A stretch of DNA of 64,000 nt, from contig CAUEEP010000939.1 in assembly GCA_958450365.1 (NCBI GenBank), positions 1,674,001-1,738,000 on the forward strand. Reading direction: 5' to 3'. Below, piece after piece: positions 47,223 to 57,962 of the stretch. The stretch is from Mesorhabditis belari. Its lineage: Eukaryota > Nematoda > Chromadorea > Rhabditida > Rhabditidae. A program made the translations under genes and the position numbers. Below the pieces are notes generated by a model. That model made no database searches, was not told where the DNA came from, and was given only the letters and a program-made list of their open reading frames with translations. How positions within the stretch are numbered: position 1 is the first letter of the stretch; the number at the start of each line of letters is the position of its first letter.

Positions 47223-48111
47223 CACTTTTTTCCATCAAAAACCACTTTTTCAGGGGTAAATTTTATGCGTAGTTTCCGAAAAACACAACGAGAGCTTAGG
47301 AAAATACGTTTCAAGCCGAGTTCAAGGGACTTCAAAGTGCGCGCTCATAAAAAGTGTGATGAGAGGGACACACATAGGGAAGAGGAGGTCTAAAAATGGT
47401 CTCTCAAAACATTTTTTGAAGCCAAAAACACTTCTTTTGGCATAATTTAACCTACTGATTACGTTTATGATCAAATTAGAGCAAAATAAAAACAAAATTT
47501 TTTCAAAATTTCGACCATGTAGTCCCCCACATGAGTCAAAATCGGTCAAAATCTCAAAAACCTCTTTTTTCAATTTCCTTTGCCTCTACCAGTCAATTTA
47601 AGTTAGAAAATGAATATTTAGTAGTTAAAAAATGATTTTGGTTCTAGTTTTGCCCTTGAAAAGTGCCCCAATAGTCGATAGTTTGGTCTCCATCTCGATA
47701 GTGAAGTACACTATAGAACCGCGCACTTTGAAGCCCCGAAACTCGGCTTAAAACCCCTTTTCCTAAGCTCTCGTTGTGTTTTTTGGAATCTACGCATAAA
47801 ACTACCCCAGAAAAGGTGGGTTTTGAAGAAAAAAAAAAGTGGCTCCCCCAAAGCCCATAGTAGAGTGCAAAAGCCACCCCGCCCCCCTCCCCCCGGCCGG
47901 TGGGGGCGGGGTCAGTTTTTTTTTGCAAAAACCTAGGCATCTCGATTAGTTAACAACTTTCATTATTACGAAAAAGTTTAAAAAAGTGTGAAAAGGATTC
48001 GCCCAGGCCCCTGGGCGCTCCCCGGGGGTGGGCGGGGGACATGGCCGGGGTGGGCGGGGGAAATGGGCGGGGTGGGCGGGGGAAATGGGCGGGGTGGGCG
48101 GGGGAGATGGG
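47223..48111. other. No gene recognised; GC-rich array at 48020-48110
   Basis: Mostly unique A/T-rich sequence with mirrored fragments of the M7 region (GTTTTATGCGTAG / CTACGCATAAAAC). Near the end is a 22-bp array with core GGGTGGGCGGGGGAAATGGG. Open frames here are repeat-derived. Confidence 0.55.
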
Positions 48112-48152
48112 ATCAATTTATGTATCAACGTTCATCAACAATTCTTTTACAG

Positions 48153-48245
48153 CTGGGCCTCTTTCGCAAATGCAAAACGGTGTCTGACTGCCCGAGGCCT
48201 TTCACGCACTGTCGAGGAACGTTATGCTGGAGAAATCCCTTGTGA
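48153..48245 (+). pseudogene. Cys-rich terminal exon, copy 1
   Basis: After TTCTTTTACAG, 30 codons and TGA encode LGLFRKCKTVSDCPRPFTHC and then a CRGTLCW segment. The spacing of five Cys resembles short secreted Cys-rich domains. No upstream exon or signal peptide was found, so this may be an orphan exon. A near-identical copy lies at 49859-49951. Confidence 0.5.
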
Positions 48246-48296
48246 AAACAGATCTTTACTATTTAATTGCTTGTATGTGTTTTTATTTTTTGCTAC

Positions 48297-48531
48297 CCGG
48301 ACTGAATACTCTAATCTAGACTGAATACTCTAATCTAGACTGAATACTCTAATCTAGACTGAATACTCTAATCTAGACTGAATACTCTAATCTAGACTGA
48401 ATACTCTAATCTAGACTGAATACTCTAATCTAGACTGAATACTCTAATCTAGACTGAATACTCTAATCTAGACTGAATACTCTAATCTAGACTGAATACT
48501 CTAATCTAGACTGAATACTCTAATCTAGACT
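48297..48531. repeat. 19-bp minisatellite
   Basis: Twelve nearly perfect copies of ACTGAATACTCTAATCTAG immediately downstream of the copy 1 Cys-rich exon. Confidence 0.95.
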
Positions 48532-49164
48532 AAACACCGTAATCTTGAACAATTGAAATTGAATTAAAAGCGACGATAAAAACAGAAACAATTTCGTCCT
48601 ACAATTAACAATTTCGTTAGGACACAACTTTCACACAATGAGAGGAAAGCAGAAAGAAAATGAAAGATAACCGAACCAAATGAACAACAGTTGCCTTATA
48701 TAGGCTTTAACCCCAGATACTCAGCTAACAAGCTACAAAACAATAAATGATTTGGGGCGCGAAATAAAATGAAGGCGCACCGATTTCCTCAATATTTTTC
48801 CAATTTTTAGGCTGTCAGAGTTAGATAACTTTTAGTGGCTTTTAGAGTTTTAGGCCGAACTGAAAGCCGAACTTTTAGAGTTCGGCAAACAAAACCAAAA
48901 CAGACCAAAACCAAAACACCAAAACAAACCAAAACTCAATTTGCATATAAATTAACATGTAAATTTGAAATTGTAAAATGCAAATTTGCCTTTCACTTTT
49001 TCTTACTCCACAAAATCTCGCGGCCGAAAAAAGGACCAAAACACGACCTCGAAATTTCGAAACAAAAAATAGCCTATGGGATAGATTTTTGCACGCTGAT
49101 TTCAAATCTGCAAACAGATTTTCGCTAGCTCCTCCCAGTCGCGAGATATTGGCGCGTTTTGGTT
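48532..49164. other. No gene recognised
   Basis: A/T-rich, with short open frames but no splice-supported coding sequence. Low-complexity ACCAAAAC runs appear near 48890, the complement of the following TTTTGG array. Confidence 0.5.
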
Positions 49165-49503
49165 AGTTTTGGTTTTGGTTTTGGTTTGTTTTGGTTTTGT
49201 TTTGGTTTTGGTTTTGTTTTGGTTTTGGTTTTGGTTTTGGTTTTGGTTTTGGTTTTGGTTTTGGTTTTGGTTTTGGTTTTGGTTTTGGTTTTGGTTTTGG
49301 TTTTGGTTTTGGTTTTGGTTTTGTTTTGGTTTTGGTTTGTTTTGGTTTGTTTTGGTTTGTTTTGGTTTGTTTTGGTTTTGGTTTTGGTGGGTTCGGTTTT
49401 GTTTTGTTTTGGTTTTGTTTTGGTTTTGGTTTGTTTTGGTTTTGGTTTGGTTTGTTTTGGTTTGTTTTGGTTTGTTTTGGTTTGTTTTGGTTTGTTTTGG
49501 TTA
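49160..49503. repeat. TTTTGG hexamer array
   Basis: About 55 units of TTTTGG with TTTTGTTTTGG variants. Open frames in all phases are artefacts. It is G-rich on one strand but not the nematode telomere unit. Confidence 0.95.
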
Positions 49504-49858
49504 AGTTTTGTTTTCCGAAGTCTAATAAAAACCCAACAAAAAGAAATTCGAAGCAATTAAAGCGAATGTAAATTAAGGCAGAACTTATACTCGGATGAAC
49601 TTATACTCGAGACTTTAGGGTACATTAAAATGCCTGAAAAAGTTCTAAAATAAAACATTTCAAATAAAACAAATCAAAAATTCAAAAAAGCCATTTGGTA
49701 GATTAAGGATAGGGCTTTTGAATCAAGCAAACCGTTTTTTGATTGGATAAGCCGTTTTTTCAGAAAACACATTACCAAAAAACGATCGTTTATCAGTGTT
49801 TTCAATCAGTTCAGTCATCAATTTATGTATCCAACGCTCGTCAACAATTCTTTTACAG

Positions 49859-49951
49859 CTGGGCCTCTTTCGCAAATGCAAAACGGTGTCTGACTGCCCG
49901 AGGCCTTTCACGCACTGTCGAGGAACGTTATGCTGGAGAAATCCCTTGTGA
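49859..49951 (+). pseudogene. Cys-rich terminal exon, copy 2
   Basis: Identical coding sequence to 48153-48245, including the stop. The duplicated block is about 170 bp (48112-48282 vs 49817-49989), with a few differences only in the upstream intron-like part. Confidence 0.5.
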
Positions 49952-50153
49952 AAACAGATCTTTACTATTTAATTGCTTGTATGTGTTTGTTAGTTTGCTA
50001 AACCAATTAAAAGTCTAGCTAAACCAATCAAAAGTCTAGCTAAACCAAATTCATTTCTTTCTGCACCTTAATGATTTTTTTTCCTTCAAAACTTTAAAGC
50101 TTTAAGTTAGATGGTGAAAAACATTTCTTCTTATTGAATAAAAACATTTTCAA

Positions 50154-50722
50154 TCAATCTTTTCTTATCCATACAATTGCCACATAATGCTTGTTGGTGG
50201 GCTCATCTCCTGTCGAATTTCTCCCACTCAACACAAGAAAATCTTCTTCTCGATTTTGTTTCACAGAAAAATAAGCAACACCCTGAGTTGTCCATTGAAA
50301 TATTTCTTCCAAGAATTCCTTCAGTTTTGAATTCACGATATTCAGTAATGTGTTTTGGTTCAAAGAATAACTCGAAGAGATTTAATAGAGAATATTTGTC
50401 CATTCTTGAAGACACGCTTCTTGGTCAAATTCTTGAAGATAATGAACAAACGGGCTTTCCTGAATTCCACTGGCTAGCATCTCAAAAATCTCCTCACTCA
50501 ACATCGGCTCAAAGAGCTCAAGCTGACCGATTAGTTGGCATGATTTACGTCGATCACATATTTGGTAGTCCTTTTTCCAAATAGCTGACCAATGTCTCGA
50601 GCGAAGCAATCCTCTAAATACACGCAAACATTGGTGAGCGATTTGGCGAAAAACTGATTGGCTAAATGCCAATCAGTTTTACCAATAAAATTCTGACGAC
50701 AGATGTCTTTCAGACCGTCCAC
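50154..50722 (-). pseudogene. Degenerate coding remnant, unknown family
   Basis: Three overlapping - strand frames look protein-like in succession: FAKSLTNVCVYLEDCFARDI, then LFEPMLSEEIFEMLASGIQE, then LKEFLEEIFQWTTQGVAYFS running to a stop at 50154. No single splicing solution joins them, so frameshifts are likely. Not recognised. Confidence 0.35.
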
Positions 50723-51338
50723 CGTACACTTTGCCTTTCAGACGTTTCCGCGCCAAACGTCGGAAACTATCGTAACCCGACGCAATAAAAGGACCCCGCC
50801 GCAGAGGATTTTTCAGTCTTTCTTCGTGTTTTATTTTTTCAGTCTTTTTTTTTCCATTGAGACCAAAATGGGTTTCTTTTGAAGGAGGTGCTATTTGGCA
50901 TTGTCTTTCGCTAATGCTGTCTTCCCCAAAAACTTCAATGTTCTCAAACTTTGACATATGACAATAGCCGGCAGTTTTCAATTCACCAACCCAATAAATT
51001 AAAAATAATAATTAAAAAAGTAATTAAACAAATTGTGTTTAATTTCATTTTACTTTAAATCAATTTAAAGGATTCTCTCTTGCAATAATAAAATTCTGAC
51101 GACAGATGCCTTTCGGACCGTCCACCGTACTTTCAGACGTTTCCGCGCCAAACGTCGGAAACTACCGTAACCCGACGCAATAAAAGGACCCCGCCGCAGA
51201 GGATTTTTCAGTCTTTCTTCGTGTTTTATTTTTTCAGTCTTTTTTTTTCCATTGAGACCAAAATGGGTTTCTTTTGGAAAAAGTGCTCAAACTGTCACAT
51301 ATGACAATAGCCGGCGGTTTTCAAGTCACCAACCCAAT
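50690..51338. mobile_element. Two MITE family M6 copies
   Basis: Right ends TTTTCAATTCACCAACCCAA (50996) and TTTTCAAGTCACCAACCCAA (51337). Both contain GGAAACTA(T/C)CGTAACCCGACG and CATTGAGACCAAAATGGGTT. The second inserts next to the exon at 51356. Confidence 0.75.
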
Positions 51339-51355
51339 ATAAATGGACTAAACAG

Positions 51356-51451
51356 TGGACCTCGATCGACTATGGTGCGAAAGAATTGGAGATGAATCAC
51401 AACACCGCGGCCGACTTCAACAACTACATGAAGGATCTGAATGACTGGTGA
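51356..51451 (+). CDS. Terminal exon of an unidentified protein (partial)
   Basis: After AAACAG, 31 codons and TGA read WTSIDYGAKELEMNHNTAAD and end NNYMKDLNDW. Codon use (GCG, GCC, TTC, CTG) looks coding. Upstream exons were not found; a MITE lies directly before the acceptor. It could be a fragment related to the convergent gene at 52113. Confidence 0.45.
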   Translation, partial: WTSIDYGAKELEMNHNTAADFNNYMKDLNDW

Positions 51452-51510
51452 ACAAGCCGAACGGAAAAATTAGAGGACCCAATCGAATCGAAGTTTGAAG
51501 TCAAAATACC

Positions 51511-51560
51511 TATGCGTCGGAAACAGCGGTCCTATTTTTGCCCTCGGTTTCAATTCCGCT
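51511..51560 (+). repeat. tRNA-like repeat, 3' fragment
   Basis: GGTCCTATTTTTGCCCTCGG followed by TTTCAATTCCGC matches the 3' half (variable region and B box) of the tRNA-like units at 54.8 and 55.0 kb. Confidence 0.65.
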
Positions 51561-52112
51561 TACATGTAAAATTTTTTGTTTTTTCCAAGAGCCAACAACT
51601 TTATCTTAGATTTTCGGGCACTGGACATGGAAAGTATTGTATCACAGCTGGTGGACCGTTTCAAGACTTGTCAACCCTACCATTCGATGGCTCTATTTAG
51701 CCTGCATCTTTTTTGGATTGAGCACTTTTGGTGTTTGCAAATTGCAAATTGGTGAAAAAAAGCGTTTTTGGTAGGAGTATTATTCTAAAATAGAATAAAG
51801 AAATTTTTGCATAAGAGACCTGTTATAAAAGTTGTAGAGTACAAGCTGGGCTAAAAAAATAAAACAAAATTTGATTGAATGCTCGCTGAGATATTCGAGC
51901 TTAAAGTTGCCATTCGCAAAAAAAATACTCGTTTCATACGCCCGCACCTAAAACACTTTGCTGCAGAAAAGAAAAAAAGGTAAGTCCCAAAATGTCCAAG
52001 TATTGATTTATTTTGATTTTTATTCTCAACTCTAACTTTGCGGATTGTTGATTGAATTGTTTGATCATTTCATTTGGTGCACGGTTTAAATTTAACGTTT
52101 ATCTTTCTGTGA

Positions 52113-55100
52113 CTAGGTGTTATCCAACTGCCAACGCGTCGTGCATTGATAGACAAACGGATAAGAGACACACTCGGTGACCCCATCGGCCGACCATTTG
52201 ATGTCCTTCCAAGCACAGATCGCCTGATTGAACTTGTCACATGAGGCCCAGTTGCCGGCGTTGTTGTTCTTTAAAAAGAAAGGTATTTTCGAGGATTTGA
52301 AAGTGTGCAAAGTTGTTTCAAAAAGCCAGAGAAAGCCTGCCAGATCGTGGCAGGCTTTCGGGGTTTTTTTAAAGTTTCGTGGTCTTTTAAAAGTTTCTTG
52401 GTCTTTTTAAAGTTTCAGGGTCTTTTTAAAGCCTCGGGGTCTTTTTAATCGAAATCGAAATCGTCTGAATGTCTGTCTTGGCTGTCTTGGCTAGAAGGCC
52501 AGCTTCACAAACATTTGCGTGTCCTAGAAAACGCAAGGTGTGCCAAGCTGAGATGCTAAAATCGTTGTTCTTACGATTGTTCTTTAAATTCTGAAATGTG
52601 CATGTGGAACTGAATAAAATACGTTTAATACGTTAAAAAACAATTTCAAAAGACTTTTGGGTTCAAAACAAAAAAATTGCAAAAGACCACGAAACGAACT
52701 TTTTTTGACAAAAGACTACGATACTTTAAAAAGACCACGGAACTTTAAAAAGACCACGGAACTTTAAAAAGACCACGGAACTTTAAAAAGACCACGATAC
52801 TTTAAAAAGACCACGGAACTTTAAAAAGACCCCGTAACTTTTAGAAGACCCCGTAACTTTTAGAAGACCCCGTAACTTTTAGAAGACCCCGTAACTTTTA
52901 GAAGATCCCGTAACTTTTAGAAGACCCCGTAACTTTTAGAAGACCCCGTAACTTTTAGAAGACCCCGTAACTTTTAGAAGACCCCGTAACTTTTAGAAGA
53001 TCCCGTAACTTTTAGAAGACCCCGTAACTTTTAGAAGACCCCGTAACTTTTAGAAGACCCCGTAACTTTTAGAAGACCCCGGAACTTTTAGAAGACCCCG
53101 TAACTTTTAAAAGACCCCGTAACTTTTAGAAGACCCCGTAACTTTTAGAAGACCCCGTAACTTTTAGAAGACCCCGTAACTTTTAAAAGACCAGGAAACT
53201 TTTAAAAGACCCCGTAACTTTTAAAAGACCAGGAAACTTTTAAAAGACCCCGTAACTTTTAAAAGACCGCAATTCAGGGAAAGAGCCAGCTTTTTTCTAA
53301 AACTAGTGAGTAATTAAATTTAGAATCTCCAAAAACCACTCGAGTTATTTGGGCAAAACTTCTGAGTCGGAGAAGGTGAATAAAAATGGGATCAAAGTTT
53401 GAAACCAAATTTTTCTGGTTTTTAAACGAGCCCTGGCCATGTTGATCTGTAACTTTTTGCAATAATCTTGTCGGATTATAACGGGAGAGTATCAAAATAC
53501 CTTGAATCGAGTGTTTCAATCAAGCTTAACGTCAAAACATTTGAGCTTAACGTCAAAAACATTCTTGGGTGCTACCAGTGGAAATTACTGGGTCTAAACG
53601 GTGTCTAAAGTGTCTAAACTAGGCACCTAAACGTTTTCCAACCTTCCAAAACACTTCGAAAGGCTTAGGCTTAGGCTTGGGCTTAGGCTTAGGCTTGGGC
53701 TTAGGCTTAGGCTTAGGCTTAGGCTTAGGCTTAGGCTTAGGCTTAGGCTTAGGCTTAGGCTCCCTCGCGAACATCCCTTAGAAGCATCATCAAAAACAAG
53801 CTCAAGCTAAAGGCCTACAAGACCAATTCACGGTGGGCACTCTGATTTTTGAAAGAACTTTTTAACAAAACTAAAACTTTTTGGGAAAGTCTCAGGTCAG
53901 AAGATTTCCCAAAAAATATTCTTGTAGCTCACCTTACAGCACGTCACCACAGCAGCCAATTTGTTTGCGCAAGCGCTGTTGCACATTGGCATGTAACGCA
54001 AGTGACGGAAACCGGATGGCTCTCCGCAAAGGGCAATGCCTAAAAAGGGGATTTGTGCCTTACAAAGAAATTATAGGGCCACAAGGCCACATTATAGGCC
54101 ACAAGTTAAGCTTTATTTTGTTAACCAGTGCAGAGAGGAGGGAACTTAACTCCCTCTGGATTACGGGCGATCAAGTGCATTATGGTGCGGTGAGAAACAG
54201 AGCTAGATGCTTGGATGAATCGGATTTTCATTGGTTTCTATTAGATTGTGGTTCACAGATCAGATCTTGGCGAACTTGGCTCAGAGATCAGATCTCAACT
54301 AAGATCAGATTAAAGGACGCGAAGCTTTGAGTCAAGTAAACTTGGATTGGGGATAAAAGTTGGGGAAAATTATCCCCAACAAGAAACTTGTTTGAATGTT
54401 ACTCGCCAATAGTTAACTCCCTTTGGGGTATGAGAGACCGAGTGCCTTGTGGTGCAATGGTTAGCACAGTTGACCAGTAAGCGAAAGGTTGGGGGTTCGA
54501 GTCCCAGCGGCGCAAAAGTTTTTGATCTGCCCAACTAACAAGGGAATGGTTCTGAGCTCAAAGTTCGGAATCGACTGGAAACACAGTGCATAAAATAGAA
54601 TCGGCAATGGTGAACAAAACGCCGCAAAAATTAGCCGCTAATAGCCACGGAAACGCGAGGAATCTGGCATGCAAAACCAGGATCCAAAACTGATTTCTTT
54701 TCAAGGCTCTTCTTCTTAAAGCCTTTTTAACGCTTTAAGGCTCTCGCGGTTGACCTGAGCTCATGGCCTAGTGGATAAAGGTCTAGTCTGTGAAACCGGG
54801 GTCCTATTTTTGCCCTCGGGTTCAATTCCACCAATTCAATTCAATTTTTTGTTTTTTTTTGCGATTTTTGGAACTATTTCGTTTTTAAAGCAAACTAAAT
54901 TTTAATAAAATAAAATTTAATAAAATTCAGAATTGTTGTCAGTTTTCTTGGCATTCCAATGGTTACGTCGATGCACAGGCCAAAAAAAATTTTGCACGTG
55001 GGCGGAATTGAACCCGAGGGCAAAAATAGGATCCCCGTTTCACAGACCTAAGCCTTCAACCACTAGGCCACGGCTCATCTGTGACGGGCAGCGAGAGAAG

Positions 55101-55789
55101 CCTTATAAAGGAATCAGTTTTGATTTCGATTCCCGATTTCGCATGCTTTCTGCATAGATTCCTCGCGTTTCCGTGGCTATTAGCGGCTAATTTTTGCGGC
55201 GTTTTGTTCACCATTGCCGCTTCTATTTTATGCACTGTGTTTCCAGGCGATTCCGAACTTTAAGCTCAAACCATTCCCTTGTTAGCACCAGTACGTTTGT
55301 TTCTGCGCCCTTAGGTATCAAATTAAAGTAGAGAAAATGGGTGACTTTTTGAGATATAACACATATTTTTAGCATTAACCAGCGTTTAGAAAAAAAATGA
55401 TTGAAAAGTGGCAAAAAGAGCCGATTTTTCATCAACCTCAAATCAACATCTCAAAGAACGGCTCATATCTCGGCGCCCAGACATTTCTTTCTGCGCCCTT
55501 AGGTATCAAATTAAAGTAGAGAAAATGGTGATTTTTTTGAGATATAACACATATTTTTAGCATAAACCAGTGCTTAGAAAAAAATGTTTGAAAATGATGA
55601 AAAATCGACAGAAATTGGCTTTTTTTTGCCACTTTTCAATTATTTTTTTCTAAGCGCTGGTTTTGTTCACCATTGCCGATAGATCGTTCGTTTGAAAGGG
55701 AAAAGCTGAGCTACAAAAGCTGAGCTTTAAAACTTTACAATCTTACCAAAAAGTGCGAATAGAACGATGGAGAGACTCGCCGAGTTCAT
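52113..55789 (-). CDS. Probable secreted protein gene, incompletely resolved
   Basis: First exon 55747-55789 (- strand) encodes MNSASLSIVLFALF and ends with G|GTAAGA, a classical signal peptide; TATAAAT lies 52-58 nt upstream (55841-55847). A terminal exon 52113-52268 encodes NWASCDKFNQAICAWKDIKW and ends TRWQLDNT with TAG; it holds four Cys. The two cannot join directly (phase 1 against phase 0), so at least one exon between is unidentified, or they are two genes. The span holds a large 18-bp array, a telomere-like block and a foldback element. I do not recognise the family. Confidence 0.4.
52725..53272. repeat. 18-bp minisatellite
   Basis: About thirty units of GACCCCGTAACTTTTAGA. The left flank has the related AAGACCACGGAACTTTAAA form and, at 52370-52450, inverted versions (TCTTTTTAAAGTTTC). 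Confidence 0.95.
53662..53760. repeat. Interstitial telomeric repeat (TTAGGC)
   Basis: Sixteen or so units of TTAGGC with two TTGGGC variants. TTAGGC is the canonical nematode telomere hexamer. It is flanked by ordinary sequence on both sides, so it is internal. Confidence 0.9.
54442..54514 (+). pseudogene. tRNA-like pseudogene
   Basis: GGTGCAATGGTTAGCAC is an intact A box/D arm, and GGGTTCGAGTCCC an intact B box/T loop. Acceptor GTGCC pairs with GGCGC, but the anticodon stem (TTGAC/CGAAA) does not pair. A diverged copy of its head lies at about 54145-54200. Probably a dead tRNA or SINE head. Confidence 0.6.
54759..54836 (+). pseudogene. tRNA-like unit, left arm
   Basis: A box TGGCCTAGTGGATAAAGG, putative loop CTGTGAA, an extended variable region (GGGGTCCTATTTTTGCCC) and B box GGGTTCAATTCC. 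Acceptor pairing is poor. Confidence 0.55.
54990..55075 (-). pseudogene. tRNA-like unit, right arm
   Basis: Reverse-strand counterpart: TGGCCTAGTGGTTGAAGGC, CTGTGAA loop, GGATCCTATTTTTGCCC, GGGTTCAATTCCGCC. Confidence 0.55.
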
Positions 55790-55840
55790 TGCCAAAGTCA
55801 AATGCCCTCAAATAACACGTCGAGTACAGCAAATGAGCCG

Positions 55841-55847
55841 ATTTATA
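55841..55847 (-). promoter_or_regulatory. TATA box upstream of the signal-peptide exon
   Basis: TATAAAT on the - strand, 52-58 nt before the ATG at 55789. Confidence 0.45.
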
Positions 55848-56477
55848 GAGAAATTTAGCATGGGGGCGGACGTGGATCACACGATGTTTTTGATTAAAAT
55901 TTCCTTTGGTCAGCACTGTCAGTCGATACAATGAGTTCAAAGCAATCAACAACGTTCCACGCTTTGACTTTCACTATTTTTTTTTGATTTTTAACCAAAC
56001 TCCAGTCGAGTGGGCTTGCAAAACCAAAAAAAAACTCTTTTTGATATTAATAAACACTTTCTCTCAATACAATTTTGTAATATGAAATCGACATAAAATT
56101 ATTATTTATGATTGAATGTTGATCACTGAGCTTTCCATTTAAAAAAAGCTTTTTCCATTTTTTATTGATTGAATCGTATTTATCGTATTTTCTCTAATAG
56201 TAGTGCACTCTAAATTGAAAGTTTCAACTTCTAGAACCCTAGAACTTTCAGAAACGATCTAGACCCTAAATCTTTTCGTTTTTAGCTATTAAGAGCTAAC
56301 TAACGACTGTTAAAAGTATTTTAGTCTATCTGCATTGAGTCAAAATGGTTTGTCTGGGTTCTGGGCACGCTGTAAGATGCGAAGTTTGCAAAGACGCAAA
56401 GTTTGCTTGTGTGTTTGTCCGTTCACATAACTCTAGTTCCAGTAGGTGTTTCGATCTGATTTTTTGAGACAATATCT

Positions 56478-56930
56478 ACCGTATTCTCTCTAATAGTAAC
56501 GCACCATAAGCCTCGCTTAAATTCCTCGAAATCTCGAGAACCGCTTATCGCGAACCGAGAACCGTGATATAAGTGAAACCACTCGGCTTTGACCCATTCG
56601 ATCCATCAGTTGGCGGAGATGATCTCTTCACATCACTTTTACCGCCAACTGTTCAAAGGTTAAAACATTGTTATTATTGTCGTATTCCCTCTAATAGTAA
56701 CGCACCTTAAGCCTCGCCTAAATTCCTCGAAATCTCGAGAACCGCAAGAACCTATCGATCAGAACCTATCGATGTGGGGTCGGAAAATGTAGCTGACGAT
56801 GAGATCTAGTGGAGGATTAGAGTGTTGAGCTTCTGCAGCTTCTGCAGTTTCTGCAAAAGCTTCGAAACCGTAAAATAGCCACCAACTCTGCTCGCCGGGG
56901 TGCACTACTATTAGCGAAAATACGGTATTC
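56478..56930 (+). mobile_element. Two MITE M1 copies flanking an alx-1 exon 7 relic
   Basis: The first copy is 3'-truncated (56478-56566). The second (about 56678-56930) is complete, with an internal short expansion of CTTCTGCAG. Between them lies the exon relic. A short left end of another copy is at 56188-56215. Confidence 0.75.
56571..56658 (+). pseudogene. Relic of alx-1 exon 7
   Basis: 88 nt match alx-1 exon 7 (3142-3229) with three substitutions and a 1-nt deletion that breaks the frame. The adjoining intron start (AAAACATTGTTATTATT) and MITE order are also conserved, so this is a DNA-level duplication and not a retrocopy. Confidence 0.9.
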
Positions 56931-57189
56931 TAATAGAAGCACATGTGCTTCTATTTTTCAACCATCGTGCTTTTCAACTGTTACATGAGAGTATACAACC
57001 TCTGCCGCAATTTCACACAAAGAAATTCGGAACAGGGATCGGGATAGATTGCTTACGAGAAAGGGAAAGTACCCCTCTTCTCTAAAAGTCCTGCACCAGA
57101 CGATTGTGAATTCGGTTACCGTAATCTTCTTGATCCTGATCCTCTGAGCCTGATCATCTTCACTTTCCCAGTCCCATGTTCCTCTACCT

Positions 57190-57962
57190 CAAAAGCAATG
57201 TCCAAGAATGTCTAAGAATGTTCAAGAGTGTTCAAGAATGTCCAAGAGTGTCCAAGAGTGTCCAAGAATGTCCAAGAATGTTCAAAGAATGTGTCAAGAA
57301 TGTCCAAGAATGTTAAAGAATGTTCAAGAATGTCCAAGAATGTTCAAAGAATGTTCAAGAATGTCCAAGAGTGTCCAAGAATGTCCAAGAATGTCCAAGA
57401 ATGTTCAAGAATGTCCAAGAATGTTCAAGAATGTCCAAGAATGTTCAAGAATGTCCAAGAATGTCCAAGAATGTCCTAAAGAATGTCCAAGAATGTTCAG
57501 GAATGTCCAAGAATGTCCAAGAATGTTAAAGAATGTCCAAGAATGTTAAAGAATGTTCAAGAATGTCCAAGAATGTTCAGGAATGTCCAAGAATGTCCAA
57601 GAATGTTAAAGAATGTCCAAGAATGTTAAAGAATGTTCAAGAATGTCCAAGAATGTTCAGGAATGTCCAAGAATGTCCAAGAATGTCCAAGAATGTCCAA
57701 GAATGTCCAAGAATGTCCAAGAATGTTAAAGAATGTCCAAGAATGTTAAAGAATGTTCAAGAATGTCCAAGAATGTTCAGGAATGTCCAAGAATGTCCAA
57801 GAATGTCCAAGAATGTCCAAGAATGTTCAAGAATGTCCAAGAATGTTCAGGAATGTCCAAGAATGTTCAGGAATGTCCAAGAATGTCCAAGAATGTCCAA
57901 GAATGTCCAAGAATGTCCAAGAATGTCCAAGAATGTCCAAGAATGTCCAAGAATGTCCAAGA
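57190..57962. repeat. 10-bp minisatellite (AATGTCCAAG)
   Basis: About 75 units of AATGTCCAAG with TT, TTAAAG and GGAATG variants. Since 10 is not a multiple of 3, all frames stay open, giving spurious SKNVQECPRM-type proteins. Confidence 0.95.

Larger units (their letters stand above)
54534..55285. mobile_element. Foldback element with a tRNA-like unit in each arm
   Basis: Ends CTAACAAGGGAATGGTT and AACCATTCCCTTGTTAG. Arms of about 290 nt are inverted copies (CGGAAACGCGAGGAATCTG / CAGATTCCTCGCGTTTCCG-like), separated by about 160 nt. Each arm includes TGGCCTAGTGG (A box) and GGGTTCAATTCC (B box): 54759-54836 on + and 54990-55075 on -. Confidence 0.75.

Noticed and set aside
49125..49571. Trp/Phe/Val/Leu-rich and Lys/Thr/Gln-rich frames
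   Set aside because: Artefacts of the TTTTGG hexamer array.
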